Source: Rhodospirillaceae bacterium (GTDB lineage Bacteria; Pseudomonadota; Alphaproteobacteria; Kiloniellales; DSM-21159). Taken from it: a stretch of 64,000 bases of DNA. The translations under genes were made by a program, and so were the position numbers. Position 1 is the stretch's first letter; the number at the start of each line of letters is the position of its first letter. The notes under the pieces are model-generated. The model worked only from the letters and a program-made list of their open reading frames with translations. It did not search any database and was not told the DNA's origin. This document shows, one piece after another, positions 38,144 to 49,137 of this stretch. The DNA lies in contig CP030885.1 of assembly GCA_006969625.1 (NCBI GenBank), forward strand, positions 310,001 to 374,000. The letters are read 5' to 3'.

Positions 38144-38482
38144 ATGGCGCTTCCCACCCCCCTCAACGGCCAGATCACCGATGCGGTCACCCAGTCGAAC
38201 GTCAAGGTGCTCGGCGACGCCCCGGCGATGGCCATGGGCGCGGTCTACCAGTCGCTCGCCCATTCGACCGGCATCCTGTACGAGAACGCCGTCGCCCAGC
38301 AGCAGCAGAACGCGGTCTGCGCCCAAGCCTCGACCAACCAGGGCGTGATCCAGATCTACTCGGTCAACACCATGGCCGGGGCGGTGGCGACCACGAAGAT
38401 CGGCCAGTCCGACACGCCGGAGACGCTGATGACCCTGGTCACCGCGCTGAAGGCCGTCGGCGGCGGTGGCGGCGTCAGCTAA
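38144..38482 (+). CDS. RebB-family R-body protein
   Basis: 112 residues; AAGGAGAGC lies within the end of the preceding gene. Canonical long class: LNGQITDAVTQSNVKVLGDA, YQSLAHSTGILYENAVAQQQ, AVCAQASTNQ, GVIQIYSVN, and the tail KIGQSDTPETLMTLVTALKA. It ends with a Gly-rich GGGGGVS. The same reading frame stays open after its TAA up to and through the gene at 38798. Confidence 0.88.
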   Translation: MALPTPLNGQITDAVTQSNVKVLGDAPAMAMGAVYQSLAHSTGILYENAVAQQQQNAVCAQASTNQGVIQIYSVNTMAGAVATTKIGQSDTPETLMTLVTALKAVGGGGGVS

Positions 38483-38797
38483 CCCACCGGCGTCGCTCCC
38501 GGCCGCGCCGCCCCGCCGCGCCTGCCGCTCGACTCGGAACGCTGGACCGGTCGGCGCGAGCGGGCGCGGCCGGCCGGCACCGCCGCCGCCGACCGGCTCG
38601 CCCGCCTGCACCGGCGCGCCCTCGACGGCCTGCGGGCGCTGGCGGCTCGCCGCCGCCTGCAGCTCGGCCGCCGGCGGCTTGCCGTTGCGCCAACCGCGGC
38701 TCCGGCCACGGCGGCTGCGGCGGTCGATAGCGCGGCACCCCGCCCGGCCCCGCCGCCACAACGAGCGGCCGGCCCGCCAGAAGGAGGAGAGGCCACG
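38483..38797. other. Intergenic region inside the reb array, with an open frame
   Basis: 315 bases between two reb genes. The frame of the downstream gene is open through the whole gap, from the TAA at 38480-38482, and would encode an Arg/Ala/Pro-rich leader. It contains no ATG, GTG or TTG. The region ends in a good AAGGAGG site. It may be a decayed or noncanonical N-terminal extension, or chance in very GC-rich DNA. Confidence 0.4.
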
Positions 38798-39154
38798 ATG
38801 GCGAACAGTCCGGTACCCGGCACGCAGATCGCCGACGCGCTCAGCCAGGTCGATCTCGCCACCCTCGGCAACGCCGCGGTGGTGGCGGTGGCCCAGGCCT
38901 ACCTGGCGGCATCCCAGGCGAACTGCACGCTCTTCGCCAACATGGTCCACGCCCAGCAGCAGACGGCGATGGCCAGCCACGTCTCCACCGTCGAGGCGGT
39001 CAACAAGACGCTCCGCAAGGGCTCGGCCGGTGCCGGCATCGCCGACGACGGCCTGGGCGGCGGCGGCGGCGGTGGCGGCGGCTCGGCACAGGAAATCGCC
39101 GAGGCGGTGCGCAGCTCGCTGGAGGCGTCGGCGCCCCGCCTGATGGTCTCGTAG
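38798..39154 (+). CDS. RebB-like R-body protein, Gly-linker type
   Basis: 118 residues with AAGGAGG ten bases before ATG 38798. The start (GTQIADALSQVDLATLGNAA) is a diverged ITDAVTQ box. The core reads VVAVAQAYLAASQANCTLFA then NMVHAQQQTAMASHVSTVEA. A run of nine glycines near residue 90 leads to a C-terminal amphipathic helix (QEIAEAVRSSLEASAPRLMV) not seen in the others. It resembles 36894 in the QAN...NMVHAQQQ core. Probably a ribbon variant. Confidence 0.75.
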   Translation: MANSPVPGTQIADALSQVDLATLGNAAVVAVAQAYLAASQANCTLFANMVHAQQQTAMASHVSTVEAVNKTLRKGSAGAGIADDGLGGGGGGGGGSAQEIAEAVRSSLEASAPRLMVS

Positions 39155-39214
39155 CCGCAGCGCCCGTGCGCGCCCGTCCGTTTCTCGAACCGATCCAGCG
39201 CAAGGAGAGCGGGG

Positions 39215-39448
39215 ATGCCCACCGCCACCGTCAACAGCCAGATCACCGACGCCGTCACCCAGAACAACCTGAAGGTCGTCGGCGAATCGCCGGCGCAGGC
39301 GCTCGGCATGGCCTACCAGGCGCTCGCCCATTCGACCGGCCTGGCGATGGAGAACGCCATGCAATCCCAGGGCGGCATGCAGCAGATCACCAACACGGCG
39401 ACCAGCGCCTGCGTGACGATGATCGTCAAGACCGGCGGCAGCTCCTAG
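39215..39448 (+). CDS. RebB-family R-body protein, short class
   Basis: 77 residues, the shortest of the array, with AAGGAGAG before ATG 39215. Canonical start VNSQITDAVTQNNLKVVGES and YQALAHSTGLAMENAMQSQG, but the QQQ run is replaced by QGGMQQI, and it ends at CVTMIVKTGGSS. The protein at 39992 shares this short form (MENAMQ/MQNAMQ, SAC.MI). The last cysteine lies at a different place from the long class. Confidence 0.85.
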   Translation: MPTATVNSQITDAVTQNNLKVVGESPAQALGMAYQALAHSTGLAMENAMQSQGGMQQITNTATSACVTMIVKTGGSS

Positions 39449-39562
39449 GCCGCGCGCCGCGGCACGCCTTTCGCGTCACAGCCGCCGCGCCGGAGTCGTC
39501 TAGCTGACGTGACGGCTCGATCCATGGCCGGCTTCAAGCGGTGAATTGGAGGAACTCAGAAA

Positions 39563-39883
39563 ATGGCGATCCCCACGCCCGTCAACGGTCAGATCACAGA
39601 CGCGGTCACCCAGTCGAGCGTCAAGGTGCTCGGCGACGCCCCGGCCATGGCGATGAGCGCGATCTACCAGTCGCTCGCGCACTCGACCGGCATCCTCTAC
39701 CAGAACGCGGTCGCGCAGCAGCAGCAGAACGCCATTTGCGCCCAGGCGGCGGCCAACCAGGGCGTGATCCAGATCTACTCGGCCAACACCATGGCCGGCG
39801 CGGCGGCGACGGCGAAGGTCGGGCAGTCCGACACGACGAGCCTGCTGATGGCGCTGCTCGTCGCCCTCAAGGCCACCCAGTAG
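39563..39883 (+). CDS. RebB-family R-body protein
   Basis: 106 residues with TTGGAGGAA before ATG 39563. Long class: VNGQITDAVTQSSVKVLGDA, YQSLAHSTGILYQNAVAQQQ, AICAQAAANQGVIQIYSANT, and the tail VGQSDTTSLLMALLVALKAT. Nearly identical to the proteins at 35903 and 38144. The cysteine in AICAQ is kept. Confidence 0.88.
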   Translation: MAIPTPVNGQITDAVTQSSVKVLGDAPAMAMSAIYQSLAHSTGILYQNAVAQQQQNAICAQAAANQGVIQIYSANTMAGAAATAKVGQSDTTSLLMALLVALKATQ

Positions 39884-39991
39884 GGCGCAGCAGCGGCCTG
39901 GACCTGCCCGCCGCGCGCGGCCGGGCGCAGCTCCGCCGCCCACCACAAGCAGCTTGGGCGGGCGCGGGCGACCGGATGAGGCAAGACGACG

Positions 39992-40264
39992 ATGGCTGAC
40001 AACACGCCGGTCAACTCCCAGATCACCGACGCGGTGACCCAGACCAACGTCAAGGTGCTGGGCGAGGCGCCGGCCCAGGCGATGGGTCTGGTCTACCAGA
40101 CCATGGCGCATTCGATCTCCCTGTCCATGCAGAACGCGATGCAGACCCAGGGCGGCCTGCAGCAGATCGGCAACGCGGTGGTCTCCAGCGCCTGCCGCAT
40201 GATCCTCGACGCCTCGGGCGGCGGCATGGGCGGCGGTGGCGGCGGCGGTGGCGGCGGCACCTAG
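39992..40264 (+). CDS. RebB-family R-body protein, short class with Gly tail
   Basis: 90 residues. VNSQITDAVTQTNVKVLGEA is followed by YQTMAHSISLSMQNAMQTQG, a variation of the HSTG core, and VVSSACRMILDASGGG. It ends in a run of about ten glycines broken by one Met. Closest to 39215. The start ATG 39992 is preceded by a weak AGGCAAGACGACG. Confidence 0.83.
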   Translation: MADNTPVNSQITDAVTQTNVKVLGEAPAQAMGLVYQTMAHSISLSMQNAMQTQGGLQQIGNAVVSSACRMILDASGGGMGGGGGGGGGGT

Positions 40265-40330
40265 ACCCGCTGCGGCGTCGCGGCGCGGCACGCCTAGCAC
40301 GCCGGGCTAAGCGAAAAGGGGACGAAAGGC

Positions 40331-40969
40331 ATGGCCAACAGCAGCAAGAAGCCCGCAGCGGCACCGGCGCCGGGCGGCAACGAGGACCCTCAGGCCGCGG
40401 CACCGGCGCCGGCGCCTTCGTCCGCCCCCGCGCCCTCTCCGGCACCCTCGGCGGCACCCTCGACGGCGCCGGCCGGCCAGCCGGGCGCGGCGGCGATGAA
40501 CGACGACAGCGATTCGTCGCCGGCGCCCGGGGGCAATGGCGGCGGCGGCAATGGCGGCGGCGGCAACGGAGCCAATGGCGGGAACGGCGGCAATGGGGGC
40601 AACGGCGGCAACGGCGGCAACGGCGGGGGCGGACTGAACGGCCAGGTGCTGGCCGCCGTGACGACCACCAACTCCGCCGTGCTGGACGTCGCCGAGAAGG
40701 AGGCGCAGTCGATCGCCTACCAGAAGGTGGCCCAAGCCGCCGCCTTCGCGGTGCAGGATGCCACCGACTACCTGCGCAACGTCGAGGCCATCGCGCTGGC
40801 CGCCCAGGGCGTGGCGCTCAAGCTGATGATCGAGAAGAACACGACCAGCCAGTACGACCAGATCATGAAGCAGGCGCAGGACGCCGTGAAGGCGGCGCAG
40901 AAGAACCTGTCGGACGTGGGCACCTCGGCGAACGACGTCGCCACCGGCTTCCCGCCCGCCTCGGGGTGA
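40331..40969 (+). CDS. RebB-like protein with Pro/Ala and Asn-Gly repeat region
   Basis: 212 residues. Residues 1-100 hold a Pro/Ala/Ser stretch, then an Asn-Gly-Gly repeat region (repeats of NGGNGG, ~70-100). Residues 102-212 form a helical domain opening with LNGQVLAAVTTTNSAVLDVA, similar to VNGQITDAVTQ.NVKV, followed by QKVAQAAAFAVQDATDYLRN. No cysteine. Last gene of the array, ATG 40331, GGGGACGAAAGGC before it. By position and size it recalls the first gene (34938) in having a disordered N-terminus with a C-terminal Reb-like domain. Confidence 0.65.
   Translation: MANSSKKPAAAPAPGGNEDPQAAAPAPAPSSAPAPSPAPSAAPSTAPAGQPGAAAMNDDSDSSPAPGGNGGGGNGGGGNGANGGNGGNGGNGGNGGNGGGGLNGQVLAAVTTTNSAVLDVAEKEAQSIAYQKVAQAAAFAVQDATDYLRNVEAIALAAQGVALKLMIEKNTTSQYDQIMKQAQDAVKAAQKNLSDVGTSANDVATGFPPASG
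40539..40632 (+). repeat. Asn-Gly-Gly codon repeat in the last reb gene
   Basis: Short tandem repeat of the units GGCAATGGC/GGCAACGGC, encoding NGG repeats. It is likely length-variable by slippage and sits between the disordered N-terminus and the Reb-like domain. Confidence 0.75.
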
Positions 40970-41024
40970 CCGCCGGCCGATCGCGGCCTTCCTTGTCCCA
41001 CGCACGTTGCCCCACGCACGCGAA

Positions 41025-41056
41025 AGCGGCGCCCGCGGAGAGTCCGGGGCGCCGCT
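41025..41056. terminator. Hairpin between the reb array and acnA
   Basis: AGCGGCGCCC and GGGCGCCGCT form perfect ten-base arms with a 12-base loop between the convergent reb array and acnA. It has no good T-run, so its terminating strength is uncertain; it may act for both directions or protect mRNA ends. Confidence 0.55.
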
Positions 41057-41080
41057 CGCGTCGGACCGACATCGGCCGGG

Positions 41081-43843
<2,763 letters not shown>

Positions 43844-44490
43844 GGGCTGTCGATCTCCCAATGGTCGGTCGCGCGCCGCGGGGGTCGTCTCGCTCCCGCC
43901 GGGCGCACGAACTGCTGTGGACACGCCGAAGGCGGACGCCCCGCCAGCGGCCCCGGTCTTCCGCGCGCGCCCCGATGCGATGCGAACCTCATCGGGCGCC
44001 AAGCGCGAAAGCGTCGGCCGCGCGACGCGCCCCGCCACCGGTAGCGACCATGTGCGCGGGAAACCGCTCTCTCGAACGCGCCGCTAATGTATGGATTCCG
44101 CAGCGCCTGTCCAGCCGGGCGTTGGATCGCAGCCGCCTTGGAGGTGCGCATTGCGTGAGACCGGCACGTGCGCTTGCCGATGAGGACGCTTCGCGAGCCC
44201 GGTCCAGGGTTCATCGGCAACGACCGGCACCGTTGCGAAGGCGTGCCGGAGCGGGGCGGATCGCTCGAAGCGGGGACGCCCCGGCGAAAGCGACAGCCAG
44301 CGAGATCGCCGAGACCGAGCGTTCGGCCCGGCCATATCTGGTCGAACGGACGCGGCGCCTCCCCATCGGGTGGCAGGTCTTATGCTGGTCGAAGAAGATG
44401 CAGATGGCAGTCCCGGCTAGAGCTACGCCAGTTCGCTGACGCGCTCGCCTTGGGCGTAGCCGCTTTCTTGACTGACATGGAGGGTCGGGG
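43844..44490. other. Divergent intergenic region upstream of acnA
   Basis: 647 bases between acnA and a small membrane gene. No convincing gene. It contains the candidate acnA promoter at 44086-44113, and GGAGGG just before the plus-strand ATG 44491. Open frames here are Arg-rich and lack binding sites. Confidence 0.5.
44086..44113 (-). promoter_or_regulatory. Candidate promoter of acnA
   Basis: Read on the minus strand: TGGACA (44113-44108), a 16-base spacer, and TACATT (44091-44086). Moderate match to sigma-70 hexamers. It would give a leader of about 235 bases before GTG 43843. Confidence 0.35.
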
Positions 44491-44883
44491 ATGTCCCATT
44501 CCGAGCTGACTGCACTCGCTGGTTTTGCCGTCGCCGCCATCGCCATGCTGCTCGTCGCCCAGACCAAGCAGCGGGTTTCCTGGCCGGCCTGGCTCGTCCC
44601 GGCGGTGGTCGCGGTTCCCTTCGCGGTGTGGACCGGCCTCGCGGTCGTCGAGGAGGGGCTCTTCGGCTTCTGGCCGATGCTCATGGGATCCCATTGGGGG
44701 CTGCAGGTCTGGTTCGACCGCCTGATCTGCGTGACGGCGGCCTTCTTCCTGCTCCAGAACCGCGCGCGGGCGGCCGGCATGAAGTCGGAGGTCTGGGTGC
44801 TCGTTGTCATCTTCACCGGCAGTATCGGGCTGCTCCTGATGCTGGCCCGGACGGTCTACCTCGAGCGCAAGGCGCAGCCCTGA
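44491..44883 (+). CDS. Small membrane protein, unknown
   Basis: 130 residues with GGAGGGTCGGGG before ATG 44491. Four membrane helices (ALAGFAVAAIAMLLVAQT, PAWLVPAVVAVPFAVWTGLA, LICVTAAFFLLQN, EVWVLVVIFTGSIGLLLML). The motif HWGLQVWFDRLIC lies between helices two and three. I recognise no named family. It is convergent with the alpha/beta hydrolase gene. Confidence 0.65.
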   Translation: MSHSELTALAGFAVAAIAMLLVAQTKQRVSWPAWLVPAVVAVPFAVWTGLAVVEEGLFGFWPMLMGSHWGLQVWFDRLICVTAAFFLLQNRARAAGMKSEVWVLVVIFTGSIGLLLMLARTVYLERKAQP

Positions 44884-44897
44884 GAGCGACCGGGAGC

Positions 44898-45713
44898 TCA
44901 GGCCGTCGAGCCGGCTTCGCTTCGACCGATCCCATGCTCCGCGAGAAACTCCCGCGCGGCGCGCAGCACCCAGTCGCGCTGTTCGCGGTGCGGGGAGTGG
45001 CCGCAGTCGGGCAGCAGCAGCGGCTCGCAGGGACCGGCGATGCCGGCGCAGATGCGCGCCACCTGCTCCGGGCTGCCGTAGTGGTCGTCGACGCCCTGGA
45101 TCGCCAGTACCGGACAGCTCACCTGGTCGAGCATGTCCTCGGTCGACCATGCGGCGAAGTCCGGGTGCAGCCAGGTTTCGGCCCAGGCACGCACCAGGGC
45201 GTCGGTCTTGTCGCCGTGGTACTTGCGCAGGCCCTCCAGCTCGCCGCGCCGCCAGGCGGCGAAGGCCTCGCGGATGCCCTGGCGGGAGATCTCCTCGACG
45301 AAGACGTGCGCGGCCTCGCTGACCACCGCGGCGATGCGCTCGGGCATCAGGCCGGCGGCCAGCAGCGCGATGGTGCCCCCGTCGGAGTGGCCGACCAGCA
45401 CGGCGCGCTCGATCGACAGGCTGGCCATGAGCTGCAGCAGCCGGCCGGCCTCGCTGGCGTGGTAGCCGTGTGGGCGGGGCCGCGTCAGCCGTGCCGAGCC
45501 GCCGTGACCCGGCCGGTCGTAGACGACGCCGGCCAGCCCCGTGGCGGCCACCAGCGCGTCCGGGAAATCCTTCCACTGGCCGATCGAGCCGAGCGCCTCG
45601 TGCAGGAACACCAGGCTCGGCGCGCCCGGCGCCGGGGCACTGGCGGGGGCGAGGCGGCGCACGGCCAACCGCGTGCCGGCGAGGTCGAGGGTCAGGTCCC
45701 GTCGCGCGCTCAT
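44898..45713 (-). CDS. Alpha/beta hydrolase
   Basis: 271 residues. The catalytic triad is visible: Ser in VLVGHSDGGTIALL, Asp in QGVDDHYG, His in DCGHSPHRE. The oxyanion strand is LVFLHEALGSIGQW. These are cytosolic esterase- or lyase-type enzymes; the substrate is unknown. It is divergent from the acyl-CoA ligase and ABC transport operon, and such hydrolases often accompany similar catabolic clusters. Confidence 0.88.
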   Translation of the reverse strand: MSARRDLTLDLAGTRLAVRRLAPASAPAPGAPSLVFLHEALGSIGQWKDFPDALVAATGLAGVVYDRPGHGGSARLTRPRPHGYHASEAGRLLQLMASLSIERAVLVGHSDGGTIALLAAGLMPERIAAVVSEAAHVFVEEISRQGIREAFAAWRRGELEGLRKYHGDKTDALVRAWAETWLHPDFAAWSTEDMLDQVSCPVLAIQGVDDHYGSPEQVARICAGIAGPCEPLLLPDCGHSPHREQRDWVLRAAREFLAEHGIGRSEAGSTA

Positions 45714-46123
45714 GCCCCGATGTGCCCCGGACGCCCCGTGCGGCGCAAGCGCCTGTGCATCTGTGCCCGGACGTCGAGGTGGCCCGAACAGTGAAGCCTT
45801 GACGCTCCCAGGGGTTTCGACTTTAGTGCCGGAAACCGCGGTCGCGGCATATGAGATAGAAGCAAAACGCAGACCTCGGGAGGCAAAGGGTCGACGCGGC
45901 CCGCCGGCGCCGCCGCACGCACGCGGCGGAGCGGCGAGGAAGAACGAAGCCGCGCGATTCGGGACGTGCGCTGCTCGGGAGGCGGCATCGAAGGGGCGTC
46001 GGCGCGCGGACCGGACCTGCCCGGACGGGGGGCCGACGCGGTCCTTTCCCCTTCGGCACCTTCGCCCTTGCGCCTTGCCTTGCCTTTCGAGCTGCGAGGT
46101 TCCCTGTGAGGAGCGCTGAGCGG
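45714..46123. other. Divergent intergenic region before the acyl-CoA ligase operon
   Basis: 410 bases. It holds the candidate promoter at 45799-45827 and a long, GC-rich leader to the ligase ATG. No gene seen. Confidence 0.5.
45799..45827 (+). promoter_or_regulatory. Candidate promoter of the acyl-CoA ligase/liv operon
   Basis: TTGACG at 45799-45804, a 17-base spacer and TTTAGT at 45822-45827 match the sigma-70 pattern (5/6 and 4/6). Leader of about 290 bases to ATG 46124. Confidence 0.45.
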
Positions 46124-48085
46124 ATGAGCGCCGAGCTCGACACCTTTCCCAAGCTGCTGCTGCACCATGCAGAGGTCCGGCCCGACGCGCCGGCGATGCG
46201 CGAGAAGGACTACGGCATCTGGCTGACCAATAGCTGGAAGGAGGCGCGCGAGGAGATCGAGGCGCTGGCCTGCGGCATGCACCAGCGCGGCTTCCGGCGC
46301 GGCGACCGGCTGGCGATCGTCGGCGACAACCGCCCGCGCCTCTACTGGGCGATGTGCGCGGTGCAGGCGCTGGGCGGCGTGCCGGTGCCGCTTTACCAGG
46401 ATTCCGTGGCCGCCGAGATGGCCTACGTGCTCGACCACGCCGAGGTGCGCTTCGCCCTGGTCGAGGACCAGGAGCAGGTCGACAAGCTGCTCGAGGTGCG
46501 CGAGCGCGCCAAGACCCTGGAACAGATCTTCTACGACGACGAGCGCGGCCTCAGGAACTACACCCAGGAGTTCCTGCACCATTACGACGCCCTGCTCGCC
46601 GAGGGCCGGGATTTCGCCAAACGCCACCCGCAGTTCTTCACCGACGAGATCGCCAAGGGCAGCGGCGGCGACGTCTCCATCATGTGCTACACCTCGGGGA
46701 CGACGGGCAACCCCAAGGGCGTGGTGCTGACCTTCGACAACGTGCTCAAGTCGGCCCGCAACGGCGCGGAGTTCGAGGGGCTGACGGCCAAGGAGGACAT
46801 GCTCGCCTACCTGCCGATGGCCTGGGTCGGCGACCACATCTTCTCCTACGCCCAGAGCTACGCCGCCGGCTTTTGCGTCTCCTGCCCGGAATCGGGCGCC
46901 ACGGTGATGCACGACCTGCGCGAGCTGGGCCCGACCTATTTCTTCGCGCCGCCGCGCATCTTCGAGAACATCCTGACCACCGTGATGATCCGCATGGAGG
47001 ATGCGAGCGCGCCGAAGCGGCGGATCTTCCGCTACTTCATGGAGGTCGCCAAGCGCGCGGGGATCAAGATCCTGAACCGCCAGCCGGTGCCGCTCGGCGA
47101 CCGCCTGCTCTACGCGCTGGGCGAGCTGCTGGTCTACGGCCCGCTGAAGAACACCCTCGGCCTGACCCGCGTGCGCCTGGCCTACACGGCGGGCGAGGCG
47201 ATCGGCCCCGACATCTTCGACTTCTACCGCTCGCTCGGCGTCAACCTGAAGCAGCTTTACGGCTCGACCGAGGCCAGCGTCTTCGTGACGATCCAGCCGG
47301 ACGGCGAGATCTACGCCGACACCGTCGGCAAGCCGGCGCCCGAGGTGGAGGTGAAGATCGCCGAGGACGGCGAGGTGATGTTCCGCAGCCCCGGCGTGTT
47401 TCAGGAGTACTACAAGAACCCCGAGGCGACGGCCGAGACGAAGACGCCGGAGGGCTGGGTGCACACCGGCGACGCCGGCTTCTTCGACGACAAGGGGCAC
47501 CTGCGCATCATCGACCGCGCCAAGGACGTCGGCCGGATGAACGACGGCAAGATCTTCGCGCCCAAGTACATCGAGAACAAACTGAAGTTCTTCCCCAACA
47601 TCAAGGAGGCGGTCGCCTTCGGCCACGAGCGCGACTACGCCACCGCCTTCCTCAACATCGACCTCGCGGCGCTGGGAAGCTGGGCCGAGCGTCACAACGT
47701 CGCCTACGGAAGCTACATCGAGCTGTCGCAGCACCCCGAGGTGCGCGAGATCCTGCGCGAGCACGTCGAGAGCGTGAACCGCGACTTGGCCGGCGACAGC
47801 CACCTCGGCCACACCCAGATCCGGCGCTTCCTTATCCTGCACAAGGAGCTGGATGCCGACGACGGCGAACTGACCCGCACCCGCAAGGTGCGCCGCCGCG
47901 TCATCGCCGAGAAGTACGGTGAGCTGATCGAGGCGCTCTACTCCGGCAAGGCCGAGGTCTTCGCCTCCACCGAGGTCACCTTCGAGGACGGCCGCAAGGG
48001 CAAGATCGAGGCAACGCTGACGGTGCTCGACGCCGAGACCTATCCGGTCGCCGGCGGCGCGCCCGAACGGGCCGCCGCCGAGTGA
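46124..48085 (+). CDS. Long-chain-fatty-acid-CoA-ligase-like AMP-binding enzyme
   Basis: 653 residues. It adenylates a carboxylic acid and forms a CoA thioester. AMP-binding signature YTSGTTGNPKGVVL near residue 195, then QLYGSTEAS near 385 and HTGDAGFFDDKGHLRIIDRA near 450. It has the long (~650-residue) form typical of FadD15-like enzymes. GAGGAG lies ~13 bases before ATG 46124. It heads an operon with a branched-chain-amino-acid-type ABC transporter and a second ligase. The association suggests uptake and activation of an acid, but the true substrate (fatty, aromatic or branched acid) is unknown. Confidence 0.9.
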   Translation: MSAELDTFPKLLLHHAEVRPDAPAMREKDYGIWLTNSWKEAREEIEALACGMHQRGFRRGDRLAIVGDNRPRLYWAMCAVQALGGVPVPLYQDSVAAEMAYVLDHAEVRFALVEDQEQVDKLLEVRERAKTLEQIFYDDERGLRNYTQEFLHHYDALLAEGRDFAKRHPQFFTDEIAKGSGGDVSIMCYTSGTTGNPKGVVLTFDNVLKSARNGAEFEGLTAKEDMLAYLPMAWVGDHIFSYAQSYAAGFCVSCPESGATVMHDLRELGPTYFFAPPRIFENILTTVMIRMEDASAPKRRIFRYFMEVAKRAGIKILNRQPVPLGDRLLYALGELLVYGPLKNTLGLTRVRLAYTAGEAIGPDIFDFYRSLGVNLKQLYGSTEASVFVTIQPDGEIYADTVGKPAPEVEVKIAEDGEVMFRSPGVFQEYYKNPEATAETKTPEGWVHTGDAGFFDDKGHLRIIDRAKDVGRMNDGKIFAPKYIENKLKFFPNIKEAVAFGHERDYATAFLNIDLAALGSWAERHNVAYGSYIELSQHPEVREILREHVESVNRDLAGDSHLGHTQIRRFLILHKELDADDGELTRTRKVRRRVIAEKYGELIEALYSGKAEVFASTEVTFEDGRKGKIEATLTVLDAETYPVAGGAPERAAAE

Positions 48086-48148
48086 ACCCCCGCGCGATCC
48101 CCGCCTAACCGCCGGCCGCCTGCCGCAACCGCCAGCCTGGAACCGCCG

Positions 48149-48985
48149 ATGCCCGACGCCTCACAGACCGCCGCCAGCGATGAACAGGCCGCCGCCGAAG
48201 CGCCGGCGCGCCGCTTCGCGGAGACGCTGCTCGAGGTCCAGAACATCACCCTGCGCTTCGGCGGCGTGAAGGCGCTGACCGACATCTCCTTCGACATCAA
48301 GAAGGGCGAGATCCGCGCCATCATCGGGCCGAACGGCGCCGGCAAGTCCTCGATGCTCAACGTCATCAACGGCTTCTACACGCCGCAGGAAGGCACCATC
48401 AGCTTCAAGGGCAAGCTGCGCAAGGCGATGCGCCCGCACGAGGCGGCGAAGAACGGCATCGCGCGCACCTTCCAAAACATCGCGCTGTTCAAGGGCATGT
48501 CGACGCTCGACAACATCATGACCGGGCGCCTCTTGAAGATGAAATCCAACCTGCTGCTGCAGGCGCTCTACTGGGGACCGAACCTGCGCGAGGAGACCGA
48601 GCACCGCGCCTTCTGCGAGCGCATCATCGACTTCCTGGAGATCCAGGCGATCCGCAAGACGCCGGTCGGCAAGCTGCCCTACGGCCTGCAAAAGCGCGTC
48701 GAACTGGCACGCGCCCTGGCGATGGAGCCGGAGCTGCTGCTGCTCGACGAGCCGATGGCCGGCATGAACGTCGAGGAGAAGGAAGACATGTGCCGCTTCA
48801 TCCTCGACGTGAACGAGGAGTTCGGCACGACCATCGCGCTGATCGAGCACGATATGGGCGTGGTCATGGACATCTCCGACCGGGTGGTGGTGCTCGACTA
48901 CGGCCGCAAGCTGGCCGACGGCACGCCGGACGAGGTGCGTGGCAACCAGGCGGTGATCGACGCCTACCTGGGCGTCAGTCACTAG
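48149..48985 (+). CDS. Branched-chain-amino-acid-type ABC transporter ATPase (LivG family)
   Basis: 278 residues. Walker A GPNGAGKSS, signature LPYGLQKRVELARAL, Walker B LLLLDEPMAGM; the signature is of the LivG type (usually LSYGxQRR). Extra ~30 residues at the N-terminus. It provides one of two ATPases of the uptake system encoded by this operon (permeases at 49138 and 50155, second ATPase at 52842). The solute is not indicated by the sequence. Confidence 0.92.
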   Translation: MPDASQTAASDEQAAAEAPARRFAETLLEVQNITLRFGGVKALTDISFDIKKGEIRAIIGPNGAGKSSMLNVINGFYTPQEGTISFKGKLRKAMRPHEAAKNGIARTFQNIALFKGMSTLDNIMTGRLLKMKSNLLLQALYWGPNLREETEHRAFCERIIDFLEIQAIRKTPVGKLPYGLQKRVELARALAMEPELLLLDEPMAGMNVEEKEDMCRFILDVNEEFGTTIALIEHDMGVVMDISDRVVVLDYGRKLADGTPDEVRGNQAVIDAYLGVSH

Positions 48986-49016
48986 GCGCGGATGGGGGGC
49001 GAAGGCCGTTTGTTGT

Positions 49017-49067
49017 CCCGCTTCGCCCTTCGAGACGCGCTTCTGGCGGAGCGCTCCTCAGGATGCA
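49017..49067 (+). repeat. REP-like element inside the transport operon
   Basis: CGCTTCGCCCTTCGAGACGC...CGCTCCTCAGGATGCAGG, similar to 28876-28918. It folds through GCGCT/AGCGC. It stands between the first ATPase gene and the first permease gene. Confidence 0.7.
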
Positions 49068-49137
49068 GGCGCGGATCGAGACGTTTGCGCCGGGCCTGCG
49101 AAGGAAAAGGCCATGAGGGAAGGGGCCGTTTGAGACC

